64,000 nt of DNA, taken from contig BPUI01000001.1 of the NCBI GenBank assembly GCA_019973575.1, positions 2,058,342 to 2,122,341 of the forward strand. Reading direction: 5' to 3'. The stretch is from Gemmatimonadetes bacterium T265 (GTDB lineage: Bacteria; Gemmatimonadota; Gemmatimonadetes; Gemmatimonadales; Gemmatimonadaceae). A program made the translations under genes and the position numbers. A model generated the notes under the pieces. It was not told the origin of the DNA. It was given only the letters and a program-made list of their open reading frames with translations, and did not search any database. Shown one piece after another: positions 43,292-51,493 of the stretch (positions are counted from its first letter, which is position 1; every line of letters begins with the position of its first letter).

Positions 43292-44383
43292 GTGGCGAAC
43301 ACGTTACGCGTCGGCATCATCGGCGCGAGCCCCCGGCGCGGCTGGGCGAAGATCTCGCACGTGCCCGCCGTGCAGCAGCTGCCGGGGCTAGAGCTGGCCG
43401 CGGTGGCCGGGCGCGACCAGGCGACGGCCGACGCGACCGCCCGGGCGTTCGGGGCGGCGCGCGGCTTCGCCGACGCGGGCGCGATGGCGCGCGACCCCGG
43501 GGTCGACCTCGTCACGGTCACCGTCAAGGTGCCCGACCACCGCGCGCTCGTCCTCGCGGCGCTCGCGGCCGGCAAGCACGTCTACTGCGAGTGGCCGTTA
43601 GGCCGCGACGTCGCCGAGGCGGAGGAGCTGCGCGACGCCGCGGCCGCCGCGGGCGTGCACGCCGTGATCGGCCTGCAGGCGCGCCACAACCCGGCGCTCC
43701 GCCGCGCGCGGGCGCTGCTCGCCGACGGCGCGGTCGGGCGCGTGCTCAGCGCGCACCTCGCGTCGGGCACGGTCGCGTTCGGGCCGAGGACCGACCCGGC
43801 GGACTTCTACCTCGAAGACCCCGCCAACGGCGCCACGCACGTCTCCATCCACGCCGGCCATGCCGTCGACGCGGCCGTCGCGTTGCTCGGCGGGCTCGCC
43901 GACCTCGCGACGCTCGCCGCGATCCAGTACGCCGAGGTCGCCGTGGAAGGCGAGGACCGCGTGCACCGGCGCACGATCCCCGACCTCGTGCTCACGCAGT
44001 CGCGCGTCGCGGCCGGCGGCGTCCTCTCCGCGGAGGTCGCCGGCGGCCGGCCGATGGACACGACGTTCCGCTTCGAGGTCGTCGGCGACCGCGGCGTGCT
44101 GGCGCTCGACGGCGCGGCGCCGCGCGGCTTCCAGTCCGGGCGGCTGACGCTTTCACTCGACGGCACGCCGCAGCCGGTCGACGAGGGGGAACTCGCGCCA
44201 CTCCCCGACGCGGCGTGCAACGTCGGGGGCGTGTACGCCGCGCTCCGCGACGACGTCGCGCGCGGCACGCGCACCGTCGCCGACTTCGGCCACGCGGTCG
44301 CGCTGCACCGGCTGGTCGCGGACCTGGAGCGCGCCGGGTCGACCGGCTCGCGCGCGGACGCGGACGGCTGGCCTAACGCCTGA
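43292..44383 (+). CDS. Gfo/Idh/MocA-family oxidoreductase
   Basis: 363 residues. Rossmann start TLRVGIIGASPRRGWAKISH, 'VTVTVKVPDHRALVLAALAA' and the family motif GKHVYCEWPLGRDVAEAEEL (the usual EKP Lys is replaced by W-P here, EWP). It reads sugar- or cyclitol-type substrates with NAD(P). The second such protein, at 51,494, shares GKHVYCEWPLG. Start GTG 43292 is 11 bases after the 2Fe-2S gene; probable member of the same transcript. Missing EKP Lys means the usual catalytic Lys is absent, as in Gal80-like members. Confidence 0.87.
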   Translation: MANTLRVGIIGASPRRGWAKISHVPAVQQLPGLELAAVAGRDQATADATARAFGAARGFADAGAMARDPGVDLVTVTVKVPDHRALVLAALAAGKHVYCEWPLGRDVAEAEELRDAAAAAGVHAVIGLQARHNPALRRARALLADGAVGRVLSAHLASGTVAFGPRTDPADFYLEDPANGATHVSIHAGHAVDAAVALLGGLADLATLAAIQYAEVAVEGEDRVHRRTIPDLVLTQSRVAAGGVLSAEVAGGRPMDTTFRFEVVGDRGVLALDGAAPRGFQSGRLTLSLDGTPQPVDEGELAPLPDAACNVGGVYAALRDDVARGTRTVADFGHAVALHRLVADLERAGSTGSRADADGWPNA

Positions 44384-44394
44384 CGGACGGCACG

Positions 44395-44775
44395 ATGCCG
44401 ACCGCCGCCCTCGACGTCGCGCACGCCTTCCACGCCGCCCTCGCCGCCGAGGACTGGGGCGCGCTGCGCGGGGTCTTCACCGACGACGCACGCTGGATCC
44501 TGCCGGGCGACAACGCCGTCTCCGGCCCGGCCGAGGGCGCGGACGCCGTGGTGGCACGGGCGCGCCTGATCGCGACGTACGGGATGAAGTTCGACCTGGA
44601 GCACGTGGTCGCCAGCCGGTCCAACATGGCGCTCCTGCAGCACAACACGGCCGAGTGCGGCGGGCGGCGCTTCGACGAGCACGTGGCGACCGTGTGCCGC
44701 CTGCGCGGGGACCGGATCAGCGAGATCGAGACGTACGTGTCCGACCTCGCCGGCTTCGACCGCTTCTTCGTCTGA
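44395..44775 (+). CDS. SnoaL/NTF2-like protein
   Basis: 126 residues. 'AFHAALAAEDWGALRGVFTD', DARWILPGDNAVSGPAEG, and 'RISEIETYVSDLAGFDRFF' form a single SnoaL domain. Placed between the dehydrogenase and the lone large subunit, 11 bases after the former and 34 before the latter. It may bind or isomerise an intermediate of the pathway; no catalytic residues can be named. Confidence 0.83.
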   Translation: MPTAALDVAHAFHAALAAEDWGALRGVFTDDARWILPGDNAVSGPAEGADAVVARARLIATYGMKFDLEHVVASRSNMALLQHNTAECGGRRFDEHVATVCRLRGDRISEIETYVSDLAGFDRFFV

Positions 44776-44809
44776 CGGGAACGCCCGCCCCCCCACCTCG
44801 AAAGTCCCC

Positions 44810-47089
44810 ATGACCGTGCCCCGCGCCGCCGAGCCGTCACCGACCGGCCACGCCGTCGGCGAGCCCCTCCCCCGCGTCGACGGGCCCCTCAAGGTCACGG
44901 GCGCGGCCACCTACGCCGCGGAGTGGCGCGTCCCCGGCCTGGCCCACGGCGCGGTGGTGGACAGCGCCGTCGCGCGCGGCACGATCCGGGCGATCGACGC
45001 ATCGGCGGCGCTCGCCGCGCCCGGCGTCATCGCCGTGGTCACGCACGAGAACGCGCCGCGCCTCGGCCCCTACCCCGACAAGGCCGGCGGGCAGCAGCTG
45101 ACCGGCGAGGGCGGGCTCGGCGAGGTGCGCCAGCCGCTGCAGGACGCGACCCTCCACTACGGCGCGCAGTCGATCGCGGTGGTGGTGGCCGAGACGTTCG
45201 AGCAGGCCCAGTACGCCGCGACGCTCATGCGGGTCGACTACGACGCCGAGCCGCCGGAACTCGACCTCGAGACGGCCAGCTGGCAGACGACCCCCGAGAT
45301 CTTCGCCGGGTCGGAGCCGTTGCAAAAGGGTGGGGACGACGTGCGCGCCGCGCTCGCGGCCGCGCCGGTCCGGCTCACGCGCGAGTACCACACGCCGGTC
45401 TACCACCACAACCCGATCGAGCTGCTCGCGAGCATCGCGATCTGGGAGGAGCGGGACGGCGAGGACGTCCTCACGCTCTACGACACGACGCGCGGCGTCG
45501 ACGTGCTCCGCGACACCTGCGCCCTCGCCTTCGACCTCCCCCCGCAGAACGTCCACGTCGTCTCGAAGTTCATCGGCGGCGCGTTCGGCTCCAAGGGGTG
45601 GTCGTTCCACAACCCGATCCTGGTCGCGCTGGCGGCCCGCGTGGCGAACCGGCCGGTCAAGGTCGAATGGCGCCGGCAGCAGTTCTTCTCCGTCGGCGGC
45701 CACCGCCCCGCGGTGCAGCACCACCTCGACGTCGGCGCGGCGCGGGACGGCACCATCTCGGCCCTCGCGCACGACGGGCGCACGCACGGCTCGATGGTCA
45801 GCGGCTACATCGAGTTCGCCGCGCGCATGACCAAGATGATGTACGGCGTGCCGCACCTCGGCTACGCGCACCGGCTGTCGCACCTCAACCTGCCGACGCC
45901 GGCGACGCTGCGCGGGCCGGGCTTCCTGATCAGCGGCTTCGCCCTGGAGAGCGCGCTCGACGAGCTGGCCGGCGAGTTAGGCATGGACCCCGTCGCGCTC
46001 CGCCTCCAGAATCACGCGGAGACCGACCCGGAGAGCGGCCTGCCGTTCTCGAGCAAGCACCTGCGCGAGTGCTACGCGCGCGGCCGGGCGCGGTTCGGCT
46101 GGGACGCGCGCCCGCCGGCGCCCCGCACCCGGCGCGAGAACGGCCTGTGGGTCGGCTACGGCATGTCGAGCGCGATGCACCCCGCCGACCGCACCGGGGC
46201 GACGGCGCGCGCGACGATCTGCGCCGACGGCACCGCGCTCGTGCGGAGCGCGACGCACGAGCTGGGCAACGGCGCCTACACCATCTTCCGCCAGATCGCG
46301 GCCGACGGCCTCGCGCTCCCCGTGGACCGGGTGCGCTTCGACCTGGGCGACACGACGTTCCCGACCGCCCCGCCGACGCTCGGCTCGCTCTCCACCGCGA
46401 GCGTCGGCCCCGCGGTCCTCGCCGCCGCGCGGCGCGCGGTGCGGGCGCTCGCGGAGGTCGCCGTGCGCACCCCCGGGTCGCCGCTCTTCGGGACGCCGGC
46501 CGACGCGGTCGAAGCGGCGGGCGGGCGGCTGCGCCGGCGCGACGACCCGTCCGTCGGGGAGGACTACGGCGCGGTGCTCCGGCGCGCGGGGCTCCCGCAC
46601 GTCGCCGCGGGCGCCGGCGAGAAGCCCGGGGACGAAAAGAAACAGTTCGCATTTTATTCGTTCGGCGCCGTGTTCGCCGAGGTGCGGGTGGACGAGGCCA
46701 CGGGGGTGGTGCGCGTGGCGCGGCTGTGCGGCGTGTACGACGTGGGCCGCCTCATCAACCCGCGGACCGCGCGCTCCCAGGTCATGGGCGGCATGCTCTT
46801 CGCGCTCGGCGTCGCGCTCACGGAGGAGTCGCTGTTCGACCCGGTCACCGGGCTCCCGGTCGTCCGCAACCTGGCGGATTACCACGTGGCGAGCTGCGCG
46901 GACACGCCCGAGATCGACATCGAGATGCTCGGGATTCCCGACCCGCACATTGGCGAGCTGGGCGCGCACGGCGTCGGCGAGATGGGCACGAGTGGCGTGC
47001 CCGCCGCGATCGCCAACGCGGTCTACAACGCCACGGGCCGGCGCGTGCGCAGCCTGCCGATCACCCCCGACAAGGTGCTGCAGGCCTGA
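44810..47089 (+). CDS. Molybdenum hydroxylase large (MoCo) subunit, lone third copy
   Basis: 759 residues. '[20 protein letters not shown]', MoCo loop KFIGGAFGSKGWSFHNP, 'ISGFALESALDELAGELGMD' and catalytic Glu724 in GAHGVGEMG; all family signatures are intact. It has no 2Fe-2S or FAD genes of its own and is a close paralogue of the subunit at 40,480, sharing for example LPFSSKHLREC and 'NPRTSHSQ/NPRTARSQ' regions. It could use the set-2 small subunits as an alternative catalytic subunit for a different substrate. Confidence 0.92.
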   Translation: MTVPRAAEPSPTGHAVGEPLPRVDGPLKVTGAATYAAEWRVPGLAHGAVVDSAVARGTIRAIDASAALAAPGVIAVVTHENAPRLGPYPDKAGGQQLTGEGGLGEVRQPLQDATLHYGAQSIAVVVAETFEQAQYAATLMRVDYDAEPPELDLETASWQTTPEIFAGSEPLQKGGDDVRAALAAAPVRLTREYHTPVYHHNPIELLASIAIWEERDGEDVLTLYDTTRGVDVLRDTCALAFDLPPQNVHVVSKFIGGAFGSKGWSFHNPILVALAARVANRPVKVEWRRQQFFSVGGHRPAVQHHLDVGAARDGTISALAHDGRTHGSMVSGYIEFAARMTKMMYGVPHLGYAHRLSHLNLPTPATLRGPGFLISGFALESALDELAGELGMDPVALRLQNHAETDPESGLPFSSKHLRECYARGRARFGWDARPPAPRTRRENGLWVGYGMSSAMHPADRTGATARATICADGTALVRSATHELGNGAYTIFRQIAADGLALPVDRVRFDLGDTTFPTAPPTLGSLSTASVGPAVLAAARRAVRALAEVAVRTPGSPLFGTPADAVEAAGGRLRRRDDPSVGEDYGAVLRRAGLPHVAAGAGEKPGDEKKQFAFYSFGAVFAEVRVDEATGVVRVARLCGVYDVGRLINPRTARSQVMGGMLFALGVALTEESLFDPVTGLPVVRNLADYHVASCADTPEIDIEMLGIPDPHIGELGAHGVGEMGTSGVPAAIANAVYNATGRRVRSLPITPDKVLQA

Positions 47090-47114
47090 CCCGCGCCCGC
47101 GGCTTCCTCCGCTG

Positions 47115-48860
47115 TCAGGGCGCGGCGCCGGCCAGTACCGGGAGGATCAGGCGCGATGACGAGCGCACCGTGTTCAGGGCGGTCGTCCCCACGCTCGCGT
47201 GGCGAAAGCCGAGCATCGCCGGCGCGTCGGGGTGCTGGTCGTCGTTGGTGATGAGGACCCGGATGCGGTGGCCGCGGCGGAAGCGCCGGGCATTGGCTAC
47301 CAGAGGGATCCGGTAGTGGACCGGCTCGCCGACGGGCACCGCCGTGAACGCGCGGCAGGGAAGGACGGGCGATCCGGGGCGGCTCCGTTCTTCGTCCACC
47401 GCCCGCAGGCCCGCCCGCAGATAACCCGCCGTCACGTCCGCCACCCGGCCGTCGCCGTCCACGTCCTGCACGAACACGAGCCAGGCCGTGTCCGGTGCCG
47501 TACTGACGGCGTCCAGCGCCAGCTCGAGCGAGCCGACCACGTCGAGGTCTTCCGCGAGGGGATCGCTCGTCCACGTCAGCACCGACGGCGGGTCCGTCGG
47601 GCTCGCGTCGGGGCGGCTCAGCCCCGCGCCGAGGGTGAGCAGCGTGCGCGACCCCGGCTCGCCTTCGTCCACCCGGAGTGCCCCGTCGGCGCACAGCGCC
47701 AGCGCGCGCTCGGTCGTCCCTCCGACCGGCCACGACGGCGCGGAGTGCCACCCTTCAGCGCCCGGGATGACGTAGCGGACCGGCGGCCCGTCGAGGCCCG
47801 TGTCCCTGCCCTTGAGCCACTGGTCGAACCAGGCCAGGGCCTCGACGTGCAGGCTCTCCCACGGCCAGGCCAGGCCGTGCTCGCCCAGCATCGTCATCTG
47901 GACGCGCGGGCTGCCGGTGAGCGCGGCGTAGGTAGAGAACGTGGACGGCAGGTGCAGCGGCACGTTCGCCCAATCGCAGCCGAGGTACACCGGCACGTCG
48001 ACTTGGGGGAGGAGCGGCAGCAGGTTCCGCTCGTCCCACCACGCGTCGCGCAGCGGGTGTTCGACCGCGACGGCGCGCCAGAGGTCGTCCCAGGGGTGGG
48101 GGTCGTGAGGCAGCTTCGACAGGCCGGCGTTCCCGCCACCGCCTGTCATCGTCTCGAACCGCTTGTGTATGGGGCCGGTCATCAGGACGCGGCGTACGGC
48201 GTCCACGAGCGGATTGCGCCAGACCGCGTCCGGGAGGCCCGCGGTCACGCCGAGCATGGCGAGGAACGGGGTGACGAAGGACGAACTCAGCAGGCCGTGG
48301 TGGACGGCCGCCTCGTACAGGTCCGCGCTCGCCGCCGGCGCGAAGATCGCCCGGAGGTGTGGCGGCCGTTCGACGGCCGCCTCCAGTTGCGTCATCGCGA
48401 AGTAGCTGATCCCGACCATGCCGACGGCGCCGTCCGACCAGGGTTGCTGGCCCGCCCACTCCACCAGGTCGCGCACGTCGCGCCGCTCCTGGCCGTCGAA
48501 GAAGCCGAAGGTCTCGCCGGAGCCGCCCGTGCCGCGGAGGTTGGCGATCACGTGGACGTAGCCGCGCGGGACGAAGAAGTCGCTCGCGCCCGCCTCGATG
48601 AAGCCCAGCGGGGCGCCGACGTTCTGGACCTGCCGCGGGTACGGCGAGGCGGCCACGAGCACCGGGTACCGGCCCGGCGTCGTCGGCCGGTAGACATCGG
48701 CGAGGAGGGTGACGCCGTCGCGCATCGGGACGGCGACGTTCTCGTCGCACGTCATCCCGTGCTGCGGCGTCGAGAGGCCGCGGTACTCGCGGCCGGACGT
48801 TTGCGGGCCGTTGAGGTGGCGCTGGCCCGGGTCGACGCCCGCGACCTGGGGGGCGCTCAT
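47115..48860 (-). CDS. CocE/NonD-family serine hydrolase
   Basis: 581 residues, X-Pro dipeptidyl-peptidase (S15)/cocaine-esterase fold. Nucleophile Ser152 in GMVGISYFAMTQ, preceded by 'RGTGGSGETFGFFDGQERRD' and 'LVEWAGQQPWSDGAVGM', and the C-terminal jelly-roll domain (about 380-575). The catalytic His is in MLGEHGLAWPWE or nearby. Esterase or amidase for a xenobiotic-like acyl ester. It faces the TetR gene at 49,044 across a region with a TGACA/TGTCA operator, so it is probably derepressed by its substrate. Converges on the lone large-subunit gene. Confidence 0.9.
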   Translation of the reverse strand: MSAPQVAGVDPGQRHLNGPQTSGREYRGLSTPQHGMTCDENVAVPMRDGVTLLADVYRPTTPGRYPVLVAASPYPRQVQNVGAPLGFIEAGASDFFVPRGYVHVIANLRGTGGSGETFGFFDGQERRDVRDLVEWAGQQPWSDGAVGMVGISYFAMTQLEAAVERPPHLRAIFAPAASADLYEAAVHHGLLSSSFVTPFLAMLGVTAGLPDAVWRNPLVDAVRRVLMTGPIHKRFETMTGGGGNAGLSKLPHDPHPWDDLWRAVAVEHPLRDAWWDERNLLPLLPQVDVPVYLGCDWANVPLHLPSTFSTYAALTGSPRVQMTMLGEHGLAWPWESLHVEALAWFDQWLKGRDTGLDGPPVRYVIPGAEGWHSAPSWPVGGTTERALALCADGALRVDEGEPGSRTLLTLGAGLSRPDASPTDPPSVLTWTSDPLAEDLDVVGSLELALDAVSTAPDTAWLVFVQDVDGDGRVADVTAGYLRAGLRAVDEERSRPGSPVLPCRAFTAVPVGEPVHYRIPLVANARRFRRGHRIRVLITNDDQHPDAPAMLGFRHASVGTTALNTVRSSSRLILPVLAGAAP

Positions 48861-49006
48861 GACGTCACGGCTCGTACGGCGCGGAGGCGCCCGCGGCCCG
48901 GCGAATCGCGGCGGGCTCGTTGGTCTGGCGCGCGCCGCGCAACGGCTCTTGCAGGTCGGCGAAGAGGACCGTCACTGTAGAGGGAGCGATCATACGCCGC
49001 ATATTA

Positions 49007-49028
49007 TGACACTCGATGCCGTTTGTCA
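49007..49028. promoter_or_regulatory. TetR operator TGACA-N12-TGTCA
   Basis: Inverted repeat TGACA (49007-49011), N12, TGTCA (49024-49028), just before the TetR start and in the CocE promoter. A related site with both arms changed in concert (TAACA/TGTTA) occurs at 54,637-54,658. Confidence 0.65.
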
Positions 49029-49043
49029 CCACGTGCCCGTACA

Positions 49044-49640
49044 GTGACTGTATCCCCGCGCGGCTTGCGCGCGCGCAAGCGGGACCGCGTGCGCGAGCAG
49101 CTCACCGAAGCCGCGTTCACGCTTTTCCTCCGCGACGGCTACGACGCGACGACGGTCGACGCGATCGCCGCCGCCGCCGAGGTCTCGCGCCGGACGTTCT
49201 TCCGCTACTTCGGGACGAAGGAGGACGTGCTGCTCGCGTGGGTCGAGCTTCGCGATGGTGCGCTCCGGGCCGCGCTCGCCGAACGCCCGCGGGGGGAGCC
49301 ACCACTCGCGACGGTCCGGGCCGCCCTCGCGCCGCTCGTCGCCTACTACGAGGCCGCCCCCGAGCGGTGGCGGGCGATCATGCGCCTGAGCGCGGCGCAC
49401 CCCGTGTTGGGCGGGCGCCGGCGCGAGAAGCAGGCGCGGTGGGAGCGCACGCTCGCCGAGGGGGTCGCGGCGGCGCTCGGCGTCGGTGCCGACGCCCTGC
49501 GGGCCCAGTTGGCCGCGCGGGTGGGCCTCGCGGCGTTCGAGACGGCGGTCGAGGCGTGGATGCGGGACGATCCTCCCGGCGCGCTCTCCCGACTGGTCGA
49601 CGACGCCTTCGCGCTCCTGGCGCGCGACTTCGGGTCGTGA
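49044..49640 (+). CDS. TetR-family regulator
   Basis: 198 residues. 'KRDRVREQLTEAAFTLFLRD', GYDATTVDAIAAAAEVSRRT and FFRYFGTKEDVLLAWVEL give the TetR helix-turn-helix (residues about 20-65); the remaining 130 residues form the ligand domain. Starts considered: GTG 49044 (used, inside the conserved start) and TTG 49023. Divergent from the CocE-type hydrolase; likely binds the TGACA-N12-TGTCA site between them. It is the intact paralogue of the TetR remnant at 54,390-54,632. Confidence 0.9.
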   Translation: MTVSPRGLRARKRDRVREQLTEAAFTLFLRDGYDATTVDAIAAAAEVSRRTFFRYFGTKEDVLLAWVELRDGALRAALAERPRGEPPLATVRAALAPLVAYYEAAPERWRAIMRLSAAHPVLGGRRREKQARWERTLAEGVAAALGVGADALRAQLAARVGLAAFETAVEAWMRDDPPGALSRLVDDAFALLARDFGS

Positions 49641-49787
49641 GCAGTCGCCTTCGCGTTTGTAGCTTACAAGAAGAGGACTGTTTATGAGTCAGCAGGACAC
49701 TTAACAGTCCCGCCGCGACCGACTCGAAGGGCTCGTCGCCGAGTTCCCCGACCGCGAGGTCCAGCCGCTGGCCACACGGCCCTTTGG

Positions 49788-50396
49788 CTACGGCCCAGGT
49801 GGGGGCGCGAGCTCCGCATCGGCCGGGGGGCGCAGGCCGTCGAGCGCCGTCTGGAGGATGGGCTCGACGTAGCCGCCGTCGCCGGCGATCCGGGCGACGG
49901 CGACGAGCAAGTCGAGCACCTGCTCGAGCGTGAGGTCGCGGCGCACCGCGCCGGCCTGCCGCGCGGCGGCGAATAGCGGCCGGCCGGCGGCGAGCACGCG
50001 CGCGCGGCTGGCGCCGAACACGGGGTCGCTGGCGTCGGTGTGTTCGAGCAGCTCGGCGGCGACGTGGCGCTTGGCCGTCGCGAAGGTGAAGAACTGGCGC
50101 AGCCACGCCGCGAACGCCGCGCCCGGCGCGTCGCCGCCCACGCCGTCGGCGGCCGCCGGCGCGGCCGCGCAGACGGCGTTCACCTCGTCGGTATACAGGG
50201 CCTCGAGGAGCTCGCGGCGACCGGGAAAGTGGCGGTAGAGCGTCGCCATCCCCACGCCGGCACGCCGCGCGATCTCGGCCATGGACACCTCGGCGCGCGG
50301 GTCGGCGAAGGCGGCCCGGGCGGCCGCAAGGACCTTCTCGCGGTTGCGCTCGGCGTCGGCACGCCGCGGTGGCGGTGGAAGCGGGTCAGCGGGCAT
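49788..50396 (-). CDS. TetR-family regulator
   Basis: 202 residues. 'NREKVLAAARAAFADPRAEV' (preceded by RRADAER), SMAEIARRAGVGMATLYRHF and PGRRELLEAL form the HTH region near residues 14-60. The C-terminal domain (LLEHTDASDPVFGASRAR) is a SACE_7040-type TetR_C. Divergent from the alpha/beta hydrolase at 50,502, with two 8-3-8 palindromes in the 105-base gap, so autoregulation and control of the hydrolase and following Gfo/Idh gene are probable. Confidence 0.9.
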   Translation of the reverse strand: MPADPLPPPPRRADAERNREKVLAAARAAFADPRAEVSMAEIARRAGVGMATLYRHFPGRRELLEALYTDEVNAVCAAAPAAADGVGGDAPGAAFAAWLRQFFTFATAKRHVAAELLEHTDASDPVFGASRARVLAAGRPLFAAARQAGAVRRDLTLEQVLDLLVAVARIAGDGGYVEPILQTALDGLRPPADAELAPPPGP

Positions 50397-50405
50397 ATAG
50401 ATCTA

Positions 50406-50457
50406 AGTGGACAATCTATCCGGTCCGTGTTACCATAAAGCGGATACCCTATCCGCT
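50406..50457. promoter_or_regulatory. Two operators of 8-3-8 form in the TetR/hydrolase gap
   Basis: AGCGGATA-CCC-TATCCGCT (50439-50457) is a perfect palindrome. A second, imperfect copy AGTGGACA-ATC-TATCCGGT lies at 50406-50424. Centres are 33 bases apart, three helical turns, so two dimers can bind on one face. This is the layout expected for the divergent TetR gene at 50,396. Confidence 0.75.
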
Positions 50458-50501
50458 AGCACACGCTTCCGACTCACCTTCGCAACACGGAGGACCAGAT
50501 C

Positions 50502-51464
50502 ATGAGCCAACCGATCAATCAAGCCGAGCACATCCCCACCAGCGCGCCCACGCCCGTCGTCTCGGTCGCGCCCGTGGTGCTGCCCGCCCCGGGTCGCGCC
50601 GTGGACCTCGCGCTGCGCGTCTCCGCACCCGTGACCGGGCGCGACCTCCCCATCATCCTGCTGTCGCACGGCCACGGGAACTCGAACAACCTCTCGTCCC
50701 TGAACGGCTACGGCCCACTGGTGAACTGGTGGGCGGCGCACGGCTTCGTCGTCATCCAGCCCACGCACCTGAGCTCGAAGACGCTCCGCGGCGTCGTCGA
50801 CCCGAACGGCCCGGAGGGCCCGCTGTTCTGGCGCTCCCGCGCCGAGGACATGCACCGCGTCCTCGACGGCCTCGACGCCGTCGAGGCGGCCGTCCCGGCG
50901 ATCGGCGGGCGCCTGGACCGCGGCCGGATCGCCGTCGCCGGGCACTCGTTAGGCGGGCTGACGGCCGGCATGCTGTTAGGCGAACGCGTCGTCGACGCGA
51001 GCGGCTCCGAAGTGAATCTGGCCGACCCCCGGATCGCGGCGGGGGTGATCATGGGCGCGCCCGGCGGCGGCGCCGACCTCACCGGGCCCATGGGCGAGCG
51101 GTTCCCGGTCCTGCGCAACCTGCACTTCGACACGATGACGGCCCCGGCCCTCGTGGTGGTCGGCGACCGGGACGTCAACCCCGCCTTCTCGGACCGCCTC
51201 GAGTACCGCGCCGGGGCGTACACCCTGAGCCCCGGCCCCAAGTGCCTGCTCACGCTCTTCGGCGCCGAACACATTTTCGGCGGGATCTCCGGGTACGACG
51301 CGGCCGAGACGAGCGACGAGAGCCCCGAGCGGGTGGAGGCGGTCGCGCGGCTGGCCTGGGCCTACCTGCGCACCGCGCTCTACCCCGAGGACCGCGCGTG
51401 GCCCGCCGCGTGTGCCGCCCTGGCGGACGGCCCCGCGCCGCTGGGCCGGGTCGACTGCAAGTGA
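50502..51464 (+). CDS. Alpha/beta hydrolase (PAF-acetylhydrolase/chlorophyllase-like)
   Basis: 320 residues, no signal peptide. 'LPIILLSHGHGNSNNLSSLN' provides the oxyanion loop, the nucleophile is Ser149 in VAGHSLGGLTAGML, and a candidate base is the His in FGAEHIFGG. This combination is seen in predicted dienelactone-hydrolase or chlorophyllase-like bacterial proteins. Starts with ATG 50502 directly after the two TetR operators, followed 29 bases later by a Gfo/Idh dehydrogenase, so the two form an operon. Confidence 0.87.
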   Translation: MSQPINQAEHIPTSAPTPVVSVAPVVLPAPGRAVDLALRVSAPVTGRDLPIILLSHGHGNSNNLSSLNGYGPLVNWWAAHGFVVIQPTHLSSKTLRGVVDPNGPEGPLFWRSRAEDMHRVLDGLDAVEAAVPAIGGRLDRGRIAVAGHSLGGLTAGMLLGERVVDASGSEVNLADPRIAAGVIMGAPGGGADLTGPMGERFPVLRNLHFDTMTAPALVVVGDRDVNPAFSDRLEYRAGAYTLSPGPKCLLTLFGAEHIFGGISGYDAAETSDESPERVEAVARLAWAYLRTALYPEDRAWPAACAALADGPAPLGRVDCK

Positions 51465-51493
51465 GGCGCTGAACTCCAGGAGAACCGCACACC

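Noticed and set aside
49641-49787. Short frame MSQQDT and following QPLATRPFGYGP as a gene
   Set aside because: Stop after six codons and no domain; likely debris between two TetR genes.
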